Positions 24,071 to 35,713 of a stretch of DNA of 64,000 bases are shown here, in pieces. The first letter of the stretch is position 1. The number at the start of each line of letters is the position of its first letter. The position numbers were made by a program, and so were the translations under genes. Under the pieces are notes generated by a model, which worked only from the letters and a program-made list of their open reading frames with translations, had not been told where the DNA came from and ran no database searches. Origin of the DNA: Chloranthus sessilifolius (Eukaryota; Streptophyta; Magnoliopsida; Chloranthales; Chloranthaceae); assembly GCA_021018995.1 (NCBI GenBank), contig CM037584.1, positions 146,895,317-146,959,316 on the forward strand. Direction: 5' to 3'.

Positions 24071-25090
24071 GAATTGGAGCCACTAATTCAACGGGGACTG
24101 AGAGGAACCTAGAAAAAGCGTGCACCAACAATCATGTGTGTTTGTTCTCATCCACCTACCATCACATGGTGTGAAGCTCGCACACCCAACCTTTAGTGTA
24201 TTAACTCTTCCAAAAGACTCGAAATGAGTCCAAATCGTACCCAAACAGTTTTAAGTCCTTAAACCTCATAACCATTGCTGCTTAAGGATCAAAACCTCGT
24301 GGTCTACTAGGTCAATTCAGTGTTAAGCACACACTAAAATAGTGTATTGGCCCATGCACATGCACTTAGTCAGTGCGTGCGAGTTCAAAATTGGGGATGT
24401 TACATTTTTTATATAACTCTTATAAAAGGGAAGAGTGACGATGATTCACTACAAATAAATAAGCTTTTAGCGACATTTATTAGAAAATGCGGCAAATACA
24501 CAAAAATGCAGCAAATACTATTTACAGAATTTACCCACATTCCAATGGTACTAGCAACGTTTCTTGCATGGGTCAAAATCTCTGTCGAAATTTTAAAGTT
24601 TCGACCAAGATGACTCTGTTTCGGCCCAATACAGGCCGAAAGTATTCAATTTATGGAGCCCCCCCCCCCCTTGAAAAAATGAAATTATCGGCCGAGAATC
24701 ACAGTTTGAGTTTTCAAATTTTTTTCAGGGTTTTAAAACCCAATTTTTGCAACTGCTTTTCCATATTTTTGAAACTTCTTTTGCATTTTTTCTTAATCCC
24801 TCTAAAACTGAGATTTGGTAGGGAGAAAAAAATGTCCCTGTTTTTTCTCCTTGCTTGCTTCTTTAATAGCAGAGAAATAAAACAGTGGAGGAGAAAAAGA
24901 AGAAAGGAAAAAGAAAAGAAGAGGAGAAAGAAAGAAAAGAAAAAGACAAATGAAGCGGATACTCACTTCCTTGCTTCTTAATCTATATTTTTTCTTCTTC
25001 TCCTCCTCCACCGTTTTGTTATTTCAGCGATTTGAGCCTTGGGTTTAAACGAGCATGAAACCCTTTTATTTTAAAGAGTTTGACTTCAGT
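24071..25090. other. intergenic DNA, possible old solo-LTR remnant
   Basis: No gene is seen. The part at about 24150-24405 ends GGGGATGTTACA. It contains 'tggtgtgaagctcgcacacc', which resembles the LTR beginning at 63837 ('tggtgtgctagcttcacaca'), so it may be a decayed solo LTR. A run of ten C lies at 24661-24670. The rest is low-complexity, with an A/G-rich stretch at 24890-24950. Confidence 0.3.
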
Positions 25091-25720
25091 GACCATCATT
25101 TACACATCAAAAAGGTGTTCAAAAGATCATAAATCATCAATGGTTTAAGATTTGGGCGATTTGTATGATTAGGGAGATTTAAGCCATCTGGTTTCAATCA
25201 TAATAAGCCCAAAAATATTTTTTTGGGTGATTTAAGTCATCTGATTTGTGGACTTAATATCAACCATTGTTTTTAATTTAATGGTTGATATTAAAGACCA
25301 TTAATCAATGATTTGAGATGGGCCCTAAAGATACATATTTTAAAAATGGTTTAAGATGGGCTATGCTTTAAAAAATTTTAACTCATAATTTTTAAAAGAC
25401 CAACACTCCTAACCATCATTGGTGTTTAATTGATCTTACACCATCAATGGTTTAAGATGTGAGTGATCTGAATCATCAAAGTGACATATCATATATTGAA
25501 GTGCAGCATGCCTAAAAATAGTATTTTTAGGAAATCTAAACCATTCGATCCTTTAACTATAATACCACCCGTTGCTTTTGGTTTTAATGGCTGATATTAA
25601 AGTTTGTCAATCGGATTGTTGACATCCACTTATCAGCATATTTCATTGGGCTGAGATTGTCATTCTAATTAGGAAGATTTAAGTCATCTGATTTCAGTCA
25701 TAATGGGCCAAATTTGTTTT
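25091..25720. repeat. AT-rich dispersed repeat, left part interrupted by element 3
   Basis: This segment repeats phrases such as 'gatttaagtcatctgatttg', 'catcaatggtttaagatg' and 'ttgtcaatcggattgtt'. The same sequence resumes at 38054 on the other side of the chromovirus and recurs at about 42940-43240. One whole unit (about 25190-25680) and the start of a second unit are left of the insertion. Confidence 0.75.
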
Positions 25721-27822
25721 TGTAATGTCCCGAAATGTTGACCTTGAACCGTATGCCTCGGTGTGCGTGCCCTATAGGTCACATCCCCGACCTTATGAAA
25801 ATAATTTTGTAAAGTTATGTTAGGTTATGTATTAAGTGAAATAAGAATGCTTGAGGTTGCGTATGAATCCTTCGATGAGTTTATACACCTAATCATAGTG
25901 TATGTGCCTAACACCTAAGCCTAAGGTTAGATATAAGAATGTAAACCTTAAGAGAATTTATTCTCTTATGAACTAGTTGTTGAGAGAGTTATTATGAGAG
26001 AGAGAGATATAAGAGTGAGGAGAGTTGGAAAATCGATCGATCGATTTTCAAATCGACTGATCGATTTTGTCGAAATTGATGAGTTTGTGGGTTTCTAAGC
26101 CAAACCGACCGGTCGAATGGAAACCGACCGGTCGAATGGAAATCGACCGGTCGACTTTGAAATTCAACCAATCAAAAGGAAACCGACTGGTCGATTTTCA
26201 CAAAACAGAGAATATAAGAAATTAGTTCTGGGGAATTCGACTAGTCGATTTTAGATCGACCGGTCAATTTTGGAAACCGACCGGTCGATTTGGAAAATCG
26301 ACTTATCGGTTTTCGTGTGAAAGAAAAGGGTCTGGTTTTCTTAAGGAAAACCGACCGGTCGAAATTAATTCGATCAATCGATTTTAGCTGCTTCAGAATT
26401 TGGTTTTTGTTTGAAGTGAGAACTTTTGGGAGACATTGTATCTTCCTGTTTTACATCATTTTTTACTTTTGTTATAAATTTATGTATATTAGGTGTGAGC
26501 TTGAGCCTTGGGGCTAGAAGTGTTAACTTGGGCTAAGAAGATTAAGTGTGACGTCGTGTGAGGTAGAAAAATCTCTATATCATGTGCATTTGATACAACT
26601 AGCATGTGAATTATAATATGATGTCGTTTGTCATCAATTACTATTAAGTTTTGCATAAGCCTTTTGAAAATGTGAATTTGTAAGTGTGTGAGCGTGTTTT
26701 GGAAATCGTGTTTATGATATGAGGATCTTTCAAGATTCATTCCGATAAATGTGTGTGACAGAAGGTGCTTTTAACTTTTTATTTTATATATAATTATCAC
26801 ATTACACGGCGATAAGCTATATGTATGCACTATAATTTAAGATTGAATGTGTGAATATCCGACCAACGCGGCTGTATAATCGTGACTGACGCAGCAGGAT
26901 ATCTGTGACCGGTACAGCGGGATATCCGTACAATCCTTTGTTTGATCTTATGAATTCTGTCAGCCAACAATAATTGTGTTCGACACAAGTGTTCATCATC
27001 TCTGAGACCTTGGCCACCATGTGGAAATGGTTCATAAGAACGACGATGGTGGGTATTCCATCGGGGGCTCGATGCTATGTGCTCGAGGGATTATTTAAGT
27101 GAGCAATTTAAGTTTTTCTTTCATCATAAGAATAAGTTGTGGAAATCATGTGTTTAAACTTTGGAAAATTGTATTTGATCTCAGTTTTGCTTTAGGTCAA
27201 ATACCTTTAAATTGTGAATCTTCGTATGAGAAAAATCCTATTCCGTTTATGTCATAAGATATATATGTGATGTTAAGAATCTGCATGCTATTAGTATTTC
27301 CCTACTGAGTTTATGTTGTTAACTCATCCCTTGACTATACGTCACTGGTATAGGAGCTGAGGTTGACTTAGAGGATCCTGCAAGGGTGGAGGATCCTAAT
27401 TTTTCTCCTAAGGAGGACTCAGAGCCTTATCCTGAGAATTATTTTATCTGCGCAAAGCACGGGTAGGTCCGACTTTAGAATGATGGGTTATAGTATGGTT
27501 TTTGTGCTGTAAGGAATATAAACTTTTGGATTATAATTCTATTATTCTTTTGTAAATCATGTTTCAATGATGGCGGTCATCACCGGTGGTTCTTTTCGGT
27601 TCTTCTGCCCATGAGCTTTTACATGGGATTAGAACCGTTATTTTGTCTTTTGAGATATAGAATTGGAGTTTTTTTTTGCCTATGATGACTCTATCTGCTG
27701 AGCTAGATTTCATGCTTTATTTTTGCTTTGTGTGTGGATGTGCCAAGTGTTCCGTTCGGGGATTGGCCTTAGTGTCGATCCGACGGTCTGGGTTTCGCGG
27801 TTAGGAAATCTGGGCTGTCACA
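25721..27822 (+). repeat. 5' LTR of element 3 (2102 bp)
   Basis: It runs from TGTAATGTCCCG to GGGCTGTCACA, directly before the PBS. It holds an array of CGACCGGTCG-type palindromes at 26030-26400. Compared with the 3' LTR it lacks about 270 bp near 26020. Confidence 0.92.
26030..26400. repeat. CGACCGGTCG palindrome array
   Basis: About a dozen short units such as 'aatcgaccggtcgatttt' and 'aaccgaccggtcgaatgg' occur at irregular spacing. Related clusters are at 33028-33180, 33485-33575 and 36300-36625, all within element 3. Confidence 0.85.
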
Positions 27823-27824
27823 GT

Positions 27825-27836
27825 TGGTATCAAAGC
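27825..27836 (+). other. primer binding site of element 3
   Basis: TGGTATCAAAGC lies three bases after the LTR end. It is complementary to the 3' end of initiator methionine tRNA with one mismatch to the usual TGGTATCAGAGC form. Confidence 0.8.
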
Positions 27837-27949
27837 TTAGGCTCTAGAAAAGTTCTGACAAGTCTTAGATTAGACTATATGTTTAAGATTTTGTTGGAGT
27901 ATAGGAACCTTCTGTTAATGGAAGTGCTATTTCATTGTAACAGATCAAG

Positions 27950-29287
27950 ATGTATACAAGAAGTAGAGGACAACCTAGAGGCGGTCGTGGGAGAAGTTTA
28001 AGGAGTGGGTATGAGATCCCTACGAGTTCTAATAGAGATTAGAGAAACCCTTCTAGTGAGAGAGATCAGAGGGAGGAGCAGCTGTAAGGATGGCACAGGT
28101 CATGAAAGTTGTGGTTGCTGCCATGGCTCAATAGGCTGCTGCCATGGCTCAATAGGCTACTGCCATGGCTCAACAGACGATACTACTGGCTACTAATAAT
28201 GTGAACCATCAGCAACCACCACCACCACCTCCTCCAGCATTATTGCCCTCATCATTTATTGACTTTAGGAGATTGAGACCTCCTAGTTTCTATGGGCAGA
28301 TGGATCCGCTTGAGGCAGAAAAATGGTTAAATTAAATTGAGAAACTTCTACAGAGACTTCAAAGCACTGAGGATGAGAAGTTTGGTTGGGCATCCTTCCA
28401 GCTTGAGGGTGATGCCGATTCATGGTAGAAATCGATACTGAGAAAGAGAGAGGTTGAAAATCCTCACAGTCCATGGACTTGGGCAGAATTTGTTGAGGTG
28501 TTCAACAAAGAATATTTTTTCAAGCAAGTGAGGAATCAGATGAAAAAAGATTTTGCTAATTTGGAGCAAGGAAGTATGACCGTACGAGAGTATGGTACTG
28601 AGTTTATAAGATTATCGAGGTTCGCATCAGAACTAGTAGCCACTGAACTAATGAAGGAGGCCAATAAATTTGAAGAAGGCTTGAGGCCAATGTGCGAGAT
28701 AGGATTTCAGTGTTGGAGCTAAAGACATATGCTGAAGTGATGGGAAAGGTAATTGTGGCCGAGAGAGATATAGATAATATGTATAAAAGGCAGGATCAGT
28801 AGAACAAAAATAAGGCGGGCCAAGGGAGAGCAAGTGACTACGACTCGGGGAATAAAAAGTCAAGATTTACAGCACCAACTTCGATTTCAAGCCAACCTGC
28901 CTACACAAATTATCCTAGGCCACCAGTATCTACTCTTGTGAGACCTTTCCGTATAGATATCCCTGCTCAAAGTCAGTCTAAAGGAGCAGCAATTACTCAG
29001 GGATTCTCGAGAGCGGCGTCGTCGAGTCCCCAGATCACGTGTGCCCGTTGTGACAATTCTCATAAAACTTTCAATTATAAACGTGGCACAGGGGAGTGTT
29101 TTAAATGCGAAAAGATGGCCATATGATCAAAGATTGCCTAGAACTGAGAAAAGAAGGTATGGTTTCATCAACTACCGCGCAAAGGCCTATGCGACCTACG
29201 AGACCTATCATACAAGGCCATGCTTTTGCAGTGACCACCGAAGATGCTCGAGCAAGTAACGAAGTTATCCAAGGTATAATTGTCTAG
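27950..29287 (+). pseudogene. gag of element 3
   Basis: The likely start is the ATG at 27950 (MYTRSRGQPRGGRG), an Arg/Gly-rich N-terminus. It is followed by three tandem MAQ(Q/stop)A units near 28130-28175, a Pro run, and the gag domain (PPSFYGQMDPLEAEKWL, FVEVFNKEYFFKQVRNQMK, MTVREYGTEFIRLSRFA). The zinc knuckle CFKCEK...GHMIKDC (CCHC) is at about 29095-29140 and spans a one-base frameshift. Stops occur at about 28054, 28087, 28131, 28336, 28426 and 28801, and another frameshift lies near 28690. The nucleocapsid precursor could not be made from this copy. Confidence 0.85.
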
Positions 29288-29405
29288 TCATGTTCAATTT
29301 AGTTTAATTGCATTTTAGATGAAGAAGGGGCATAAATAAGAATGATCTACTAGGTTTCTATTTTTGTGAGTGTTTAACTTTACCATGCATGCCTAATTAT
29401 CTAGT

Positions 29406-29900
29406 ATGTGTATTAACATAGATACTTTACAACTACATAAAGAAAACGACGGTGATCATTGTGATACACGAGTTCTGATAGACCTAGGGTCTACCCACTC
29501 GTTTGTGACTCCGGAGTTTGCGGGAAGATTGAAGGTCGTTCCCGAAGGTTGGAGTTCATTTTGGACGTGTCAGTTCCTACGAGAAGTTTAGTGACTACAA
29601 ACACGTGTTGCCGATCTATTATCATACGAGTTGAAGATTACGAGATGATGACGGATCTCATTTTGTTGAATATGCAAGGATTCGATGTACTCCTTGGCAT
29701 GAATTGGCTATCAGCTTATCATCGAGTGTTGACTACCTATGAAAAGTTGTCGCATTCCGTCCACCGAAGCAAAAGTCTTTCCGATTTGTCGGTGATAAGG
29801 GTAAGATTATACCAATCATCTCCGCGGTACGAGCTGAGCGGATGATGAGGAATGGATGCAGTGGATACATAGCATTTCTATAAGAGCAACGGGAAGTAAA
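29406..29900 (+). pseudogene. aspartic protease of element 3
   Basis: The protease motif reads VLIDLGSTHSFVTPEFA near 29480-29530. The residue after the catalytic Asp is Leu, where Ser or Thr is expected, a change compatible with one C-to-T transition. The later part IILLNMQGFDVLLGMNWL-like block (about 29655-29710) is in another frame, so a frameshift lies near 29560. The copy is non-functional. Confidence 0.75.
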
Positions 29901-31454
29901 GAACGTCAACACCGATGTTTCGATTGCTTACGAGTTTACGGACGTGTTTCCCGATGACTTACCAAGGTTACCACTGGATCGAGAGATTGAATTCGCAATC
30001 GACTTAGCACCAGGCACAAAGCCAGTATCTAAAGTGCCTTATCAAATGACTCCTGTCGAGTTGAAAGAATTGAAGGAGCAGTTATAAGAGTTGTTGGACA
30101 AAGGCTTCATAAGACCTAGTGTATCTCCTTGGGGAGCACCGGTCTTGTTTGTTAAGAAGGACAGGTCGATGAGGCTCTGCATCGACTATCATCAATTGAA
30201 CAAGCTGACGATCAAGAATAAGTACTCCTTACCCAGGATTGATGATATCTTTGATCAGTTGTAAGGTGTAAAGTTCTTCACAAAGATTGACTTGAGAACG
30301 GGGTATCATCAGCTGAAAGTGAAGGCCTCCGATGTTTAGAAGATTGCATTCAGAATCATATATGAGCATTATAAGTTCCATGTGATGCCTTTCGGCTTGA
30401 CTAATGCACCAGCTTCATGTTGAATCTCATGAACAGGGTATTTAAACCACATCTTGATTCGTACGTGATTGCGTTCGTGGATGACATTCTCATTTATTCG
30501 AAATCCAGGAAAGAACACAAGCAACACTTACGCATTTCATTACAAACGCTACGTGAGCATCAATTATATGCCAAACTCAGTAAGTGTGAGTTCTGGTTAG
30601 ACCAAGTGAGTTTTCTAGGCTACATAGTCTCAAAAGCAGGTGTGACAGTTGATCTAGCAAAGATTGAGGCAGTAGTCGATTGGGAACAACCAAAGACTGT
30701 GACTAAGATTCACAATTTTCTCGATCTGGCTGGGTACTATAGAAGATTTATAGAGGGATTTTCTAAGATTTCAGGACCACTCACGCGACTTACAAGAAAA
30801 GATGTTAAGTTTGAGTGGAGTAGTGAATGTGAAGAGAGTTTTCAGGAACTTAAGAAATGGCTTACCTCCTCACCAGTATTAGCTATTTCATCAGGCAGTG
30901 AAGGATTCATTGTATGTAGCGATGCTTCGCACAGTGGCTTAGGCTGTGTACTCAATCAGAATAGGAAGGTTATTGCTTACGGGTCGAGACAACTTAAGGA
31001 TGATGAAAAGAACTATCCGACATATGATCTTGAGTTAGTCGTGGTGATCTTTGTATTTAAGATCTGGAAACATTATCTATATGGTGAGACCTTCAAGATC
31101 TTCACAGGCTATAAAAGCCTCAGGTACTTGTTTACGCAAAAGGAATTAAATATGAGGCAACGGAGTTGGATTGAATTTCTCAAGGACTACGATTGCTCTA
31201 TTCAATGTCACCCAAGTAAAGCAAACATCGTGACAGATGCATTGAGTCAAAAGAATTCAGTTCAGTTAGCTAGTCTTATTATGGGACTCCGTCGATGGAA
31301 ATTATTGGAAGACCTTTCTTTGTATGATAAGAATATTGAGGTCAGAGTTTCAAGTGCCTTGTTGGCTAACATCACAATTAGACCAACAATTTTTTATCGT
31401 ATCTATGAACTGCAGATAAAAGATGCGGAGCTTTCAAGATTAGACAAGGTGTGA
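29901..31454 (+). pseudogene. reverse transcriptase and RNase H of element 3
   Basis: The RT begins with a FTDVFPDDLP motif at about 29938. It continues through [35 protein letters not shown] and VMPFGLTNAPAS, with stops near 30085, 30262 and 30338 and a frameshift at about 30417. From 30417 to 31454 it is open for 345 codons. This part holds the catalytic FVDDILIYS (30474-30500), the connection (FLGYIVSKAGV, AGYYRRFIEGFSKI) and RNase H with Asp in FIVCSDASHSG. The end of RNase H includes HPSKANIVTDALSQ. Order and motifs are those of chromovirus pol. Confidence 0.92.
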
Positions 31455-32689
31455 CAGACGGCACCAGAGTAGATTTTTCTATTAAGGAAGATGGATCGTT
31501 ACTATTAAGAGGACGCCTATGTATACCGATGGATGTTGATTTGCGACAAACTATATTAGACAAAGTTCATAAGTCCAAGTATGCTATTCATCCTGGTGGT
31601 ACCAAGATGTACTAGGATTTGAGGAAGAACTATTGGTGGAGAGGATTGAAGAAAGATGTTGTCGAGTACATATCTAAATGCTTGGTATGTCAGTAAGTAA
31701 AAGTAAATCATAAACACCCAACAAGTCTATTACAAACTCTACCAATACCCAAATGAAAATGGGAGTCAATCTCCATGGATTTCATTATAAGATTACCAAG
31801 GACAGCGAAGTGTTATAATGTTATTTGGGTGGTCGTAGATCACCTAACAAAATTAGCACATTTTCTGCCCTATAATACTACATATACGACAAGAAAATTA
31901 GCAGATTTGTATATGAAAGAAATCATCCAATTACATGGTATTTCGACGAGCAATATTTCAGATCGTGACCCATTATATACCTCAATATTTTGACCTTAAT
32001 ATTTTGGCAAAGATTCCAAGGAGGCATGGGCACGAGATTAGATTTTAGTTTGGCGTTCCATCCACAAACAAATGGTTAAACTGAGAGAGTCAATCAAATC
32101 ATTGAAGATATGCTTAGAGCCTGTATGATTGACTTTCAGGGATTATGGGATCAACATTTACCGTTGATTGAGTTTACGTACAATAACAGTTTTTAGCAAA
32201 GCATTGGGATGGCTCCGTATGAAGTTCTGTATGGACAGAGATGTAGATCTTCGATCAATTGGGAAGAGATCGGTGAAAAGTTTGTGTTGGGTCTGGAAGT
32301 GTTAGAGAAAAATGTAGAAGTCGTTCGTATGATTCGGGAAAGGATTAAGGCAACTAAGAGTCGGCAGAAGAGTTATGTCGATATCAAAAGAACCAGCATG
32401 GATTTTCAAGTTGGAGACCACGTATTTGTAAAGATTTCATCGATGAAAGGTGTAATGCGCTTCGGAAAGCGTGGGAAGCTAAGTCCCTGCTATATTGGAC
32501 CTTTTGAAGAATTAGGGAGAGATGGCGAAGTTGCATATAGGGTTACCCCCGCAACCTGATAGAGTACATGATGTCTTTCACATCTCAATGCTACGACGGT
32601 ACGTCAAAGACCCAACGCACGTGCTAGATTACCAACCGATTGAAATTCAAGAAGATTTAACCGTCAAGGAAGAGTCGGTGTAAATACTT
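31455..32689 (+). pseudogene. integrase of element 3
   Basis: The N-terminal zinc finger has H...H in HKSKYAIHPGG and C..C in KCLVCQ (about 31567-31693). The catalytic core keeps Asp in SMDFIIRLP (about 31773), Asp in ISDRDPLYTS (about 31958) and Glu in the TERVNQ segment (about 32085), which sits just after a stop codon. The C-terminal part VGDHVFVKISSMKGVMRFGKRGKLSPCYIGPF lies at 32415-32505. Several stops (near 31613, 31696, 31753, 31991 and 32072) and at least two frameshifts inactivate it. Confidence 0.88.
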
Positions 32690-32830
32690 GATCGGAAGGA
32701 GAAAATTTTACGTACGAAGAGCATTCCATTAGTGCTTGTCAAGTGGAGAAATCATCCAGCTGAAGAGGCTACTTGGGAGCATGAGGCGGAAATTAAGGAG
32801 CAATACCCTCACTTGTTTGAGGAGAGTTGA
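32690..32830 (+). pseudogene. chromodomain at C-terminus of element 3 integrase
   Basis: The sequence contains ILDRKEKILR, IPLVLVKWRNHPAEEATWE and a terminal YPHLFEES before a stop at 32828-32830. This is the chromodomain that targets chromovirus integration to particular chromatin. The aromatic-rich core WRNH...EATWE is preserved. A TAA near 32682 precedes it. Confidence 0.85.
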
Positions 32831-33205
32831 GCAGAAATTATACTTGTACTTCTATTTTGATTGAAAAATTTTATACATGCACTAATGTTTGAGTTATAAA
32901 AAGAATTTAGAGTATTAAGTACCTGGGTGTACTAAACAAAATTGTGAGGAATCAAATACTATTAAAGCATGAAGTAGCAGTTAGGTTGAAGAGAAAGAAA
33001 ATACAGATCTGGAGTCAATCTGTGAAAATTGACCGGTCGAAAATCAAACCTCGATTTTCACAAAATAAAGAATAATTTTGAGATAATGAGACAACTTATG
33101 AAAACCGACCGGTTGAATTGAGTTCAACCGATCGATTTTAAAACCGATTGGTAGATTTTAGAATCGACCAGTCGATTTTCCATGGGCATTAAAGAATGAT
33201 GGAAT

Positions 33206-33477
33206 CATGGATCAAAATGTCGGAAAATCGATACGTATCGTCCTGCCGGAAAACCAGTACGTATCGGACAATATGTACCGGAACAGTAAAGTACCGGACG
33301 ATACATTGAACAATATGTACCGGAACAGTAAAGTACCGGACGATACATTCAATGTATCGTCCGGTATTATATATATAAATGAACGATACGGTACTTTCAA
33401 TGTACCGTATCGTTTTGGTCCGATATCAATACGTATCATCCGATACGTATCGGTATCGGATGATATTTTGATCCATG
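33206..33477. mobile_element. short inverted-repeat transposon (CATGGATCAAAAT family) with 8-bp TSD
   Basis: The 272-bp element has termini CATGGATCAAAATGTCGG and ...ATATTTTGATCCATG. It is flanked by perfect direct repeats GATGGAAT at 33198-33205 and 33478-33485. The interior is made of short palindromic pieces around GATACGTATC and GTACCGGACGATACATT. It has no coding capacity. The 8-bp duplication suggests mobilisation by a hAT-type (or other 8-bp-TSD) transposase. It sits inside element 3, between the chromodomain and the extra ORF. Confidence 0.85.
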
Positions 33478-33585
33478 GATGGAATTAGACCGGTCAATAT
33501 CAAGACCGACCGATCAAATTCGCTAGCAGGGTTTTAAGTGTAAAACTGATCGATCGATTTTGAGTTCGACCGATCGATTTTTGCG

Positions 33586-33600
33586 TATTTATATATAAGG
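33586..33600 (+). promoter_or_regulatory. possible TATA box upstream of the extra ORF
   Basis: The stretch 'tatttatatataaggg' lies about 235 bp before the likely ATG of the extra ORF of element 3. It is the best TATA-like site in this interval. A role as a separate promoter is an inference. Confidence 0.3.
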
Positions 33601-33833
33601 GTATTTTTTTATGGATTCGAAATATCATAATTTGTTCTTAGTGATTGGGGCTTTCTTTTGTTTTCCTCTTAGAGCTAGTTGGGGAGGAGTTTCAAACATT
33701 TTAGCTCAGATTCGTGCGGAATCGGATTCAAATCGCACCACAAGAGGTAAACCCTATTTCGTAAGCTTTTGGTGGTTGGATTTGCATTCTATTTTTGAAC
33801 CCTGGTTTGGGATTTCTTTGAAGAACCCTAGGA

Positions 33834-35189
33834 ATGCCACCCAAAACATGACAAACTTTGAAAGTTGTGACTTCGAAACTACCTTTTCGACGTCCTAGTT
33901 CGTCAAGACCACCCCCGACACCATCATCACGAGAATCCCCATCTTCACCACAGTCACCATCATCATCACACCATTCTTCACCACCACATTTAGAGCAGCC
34001 CAATGAGTGGTGCGCGAGTAAAGATTTCAAAGATGAATATATCATTGGCGAGACCCTGTTTCAAGAACAGGATGTCCAGGGAAATGCAGTGTGGGCTAAG
34101 GATTACATCGTCAAGGCTGGTTTAGGGGATGTCCTTAAGCCACTGCATGATTATTATTACCCTTGTCTGGTGCAGCTGTTTTACCAAAATATGCGTGAGA
34201 CTAAAAATTCGAGTTTGATTACGACCAAAATTGACGGTCGTGAGTATAGTTTCACTCTGAACCATGCTTGTAAAGCCCTAGAATGTTATGATTCGTATGG
34301 TGATGGAATCGAGTTATTTCCCCCATCCCGGAAACCCGTAGATTACTTGGAGATTAGACGGCAGATAACACAGGGACGACATGGGTCCAGTACAGAAATT
34401 AGGAGGATCGATTTGCCTCCTCATCTATGGATGTTGGATATAATCATTAAGTGCAACCTTTACCCGATGCGCCACAATACTGAGAGGGTAGGAGAGGTAC
34501 AACGAGCATTGTATTCGGCGTTTAGGGGCCGATGGTTTAGTACAACTCAGATGATCTTTGAAGGGATGAAATATATACAAGGGAAGTTGATGAAGGGAGG
34601 AGAAAAATCGAAGGATCATATTTCATATGCTCGGCTTTTGTCAAGTATGATTGAGGATTACTCTGATGACGAAGAGTATAAAATTTCTTATGAGGAACCG
34701 CAAGCAAATGACCACGTAGCATTGTATACTTTCTCGGATTGGAATCGGACCTATAACCAATTGAAAAAGGTTCTTCCTCCCGGTAAGCAAGTAGTACCAC
34801 CCATACCCAAAGCCCCACAAGACTAAGGATAACAAGCTGAGGAACAGCCAGCAGCTCCTGATCAGCAACAAAAACAATTTCATGTACCTCCTGCATAGCA
34901 TGCACCTGCTACATTTGACGATGTCCTCGCTCACATTGTTAGATTGGAAGAGAGTAACCGTTTGTTGCATCGCCGGATAGACTACCATAAGGACGTGTTT
35001 ACACGCCTGATGCAGCATGCCTACCCCACTGATTATATGACACAGCTCATAGATGCTCATGCTTCGGTACCAAACCCATGGTACTTTACCACTTGAGCGT
35101 CTACGTCTGATAAAGTAGTTGGAGATGACACAGTTAGGGAGGCGGAGGCAGGACCTACAGATGAGCAACCGGGTGATGCGGCGACTTGA
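33834..35189 (+). pseudogene. extra ORF of element 3 resembling putative plant transposon protein
   Basis: A sense-strand ORF of 451 codons between pol and the 3' LTR. It starts at the ATG at 33834 (MPPKT) and has an early TGA at 33849-33851. It is then open for more than 320 codons to a TAA at 34824-34826. The same frame continues to 35189 with further stops at about 34830, 34899 and 35097. After a Ser/Pro-rich N-terminus, the core reads LVQLFYQNM, TTKIDGREYSFTLNHA, LPPHLWMLDIIIKCNLYP and RALYSAFRGRWF. This resembles the plant 'putative plant transposon protein' domain. A possible coiled region (IVRLEESNRLLHRRID) is near the C-terminus. The function is unknown. The core stays open although pol is riddled with stops. 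Confidence 0.65.
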
Positions 35190-35700
35190 GTATAGTTATA
35201 TATAGAATGTGGGTTTATTTTGATGCGCTAAGATATCTTTTCTTTTTTAAAATAATTTTTGTAATTAATACATGGTATGGTTTATAACCGTTTAAACTAT
35301 TGTGGCATGGTTGCCACTTTTTGGATGTTAAACTATGGTGGCATGTTTGCCACCTTTGCTTCGTTATTTTGGTGTGGATGTTGTAGGAAGTTGTAGGATT
35401 AAATGCTTCATCTATATATATCTTTCATTTTGTGAATGCATGGCATTTTAATCACTTTGTTTACTATTATGACCAAATTTGAAGGCAGGGTGTGGATGTG
35501 TTATCAATGTGTGTGGTTAGATATGTTTGTGGATATGTTAAGTATGAGATGCGTAAGTATGAGATATGTTAAGTATGAGATGTCTTTTACGTCTGTATTA
35601 TGATACGTTTGAACCTGACTCGGGATGTGTAGGAATTACCTTTTCAGCCGTGACTTGAAAGTGAAATCCTATAGGTACATTTTCGGGGACGAAAATTCTT

Positions 35701-35713
35701 AAGGAGGGGAGAA
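35701..35713 (+). other. polypurine tract of element 3
   Basis: AAGGAGGGGAGAA lies immediately before the 3' LTR start TGTAATG. Confidence 0.85.

Noticed and set aside
24487-24981. 164-codon open stretch ending in a Lys/Arg/Glu-rich run
   Set aside because: The run comes from an A/G-rich low-complexity tract, and no domain is recognisable.
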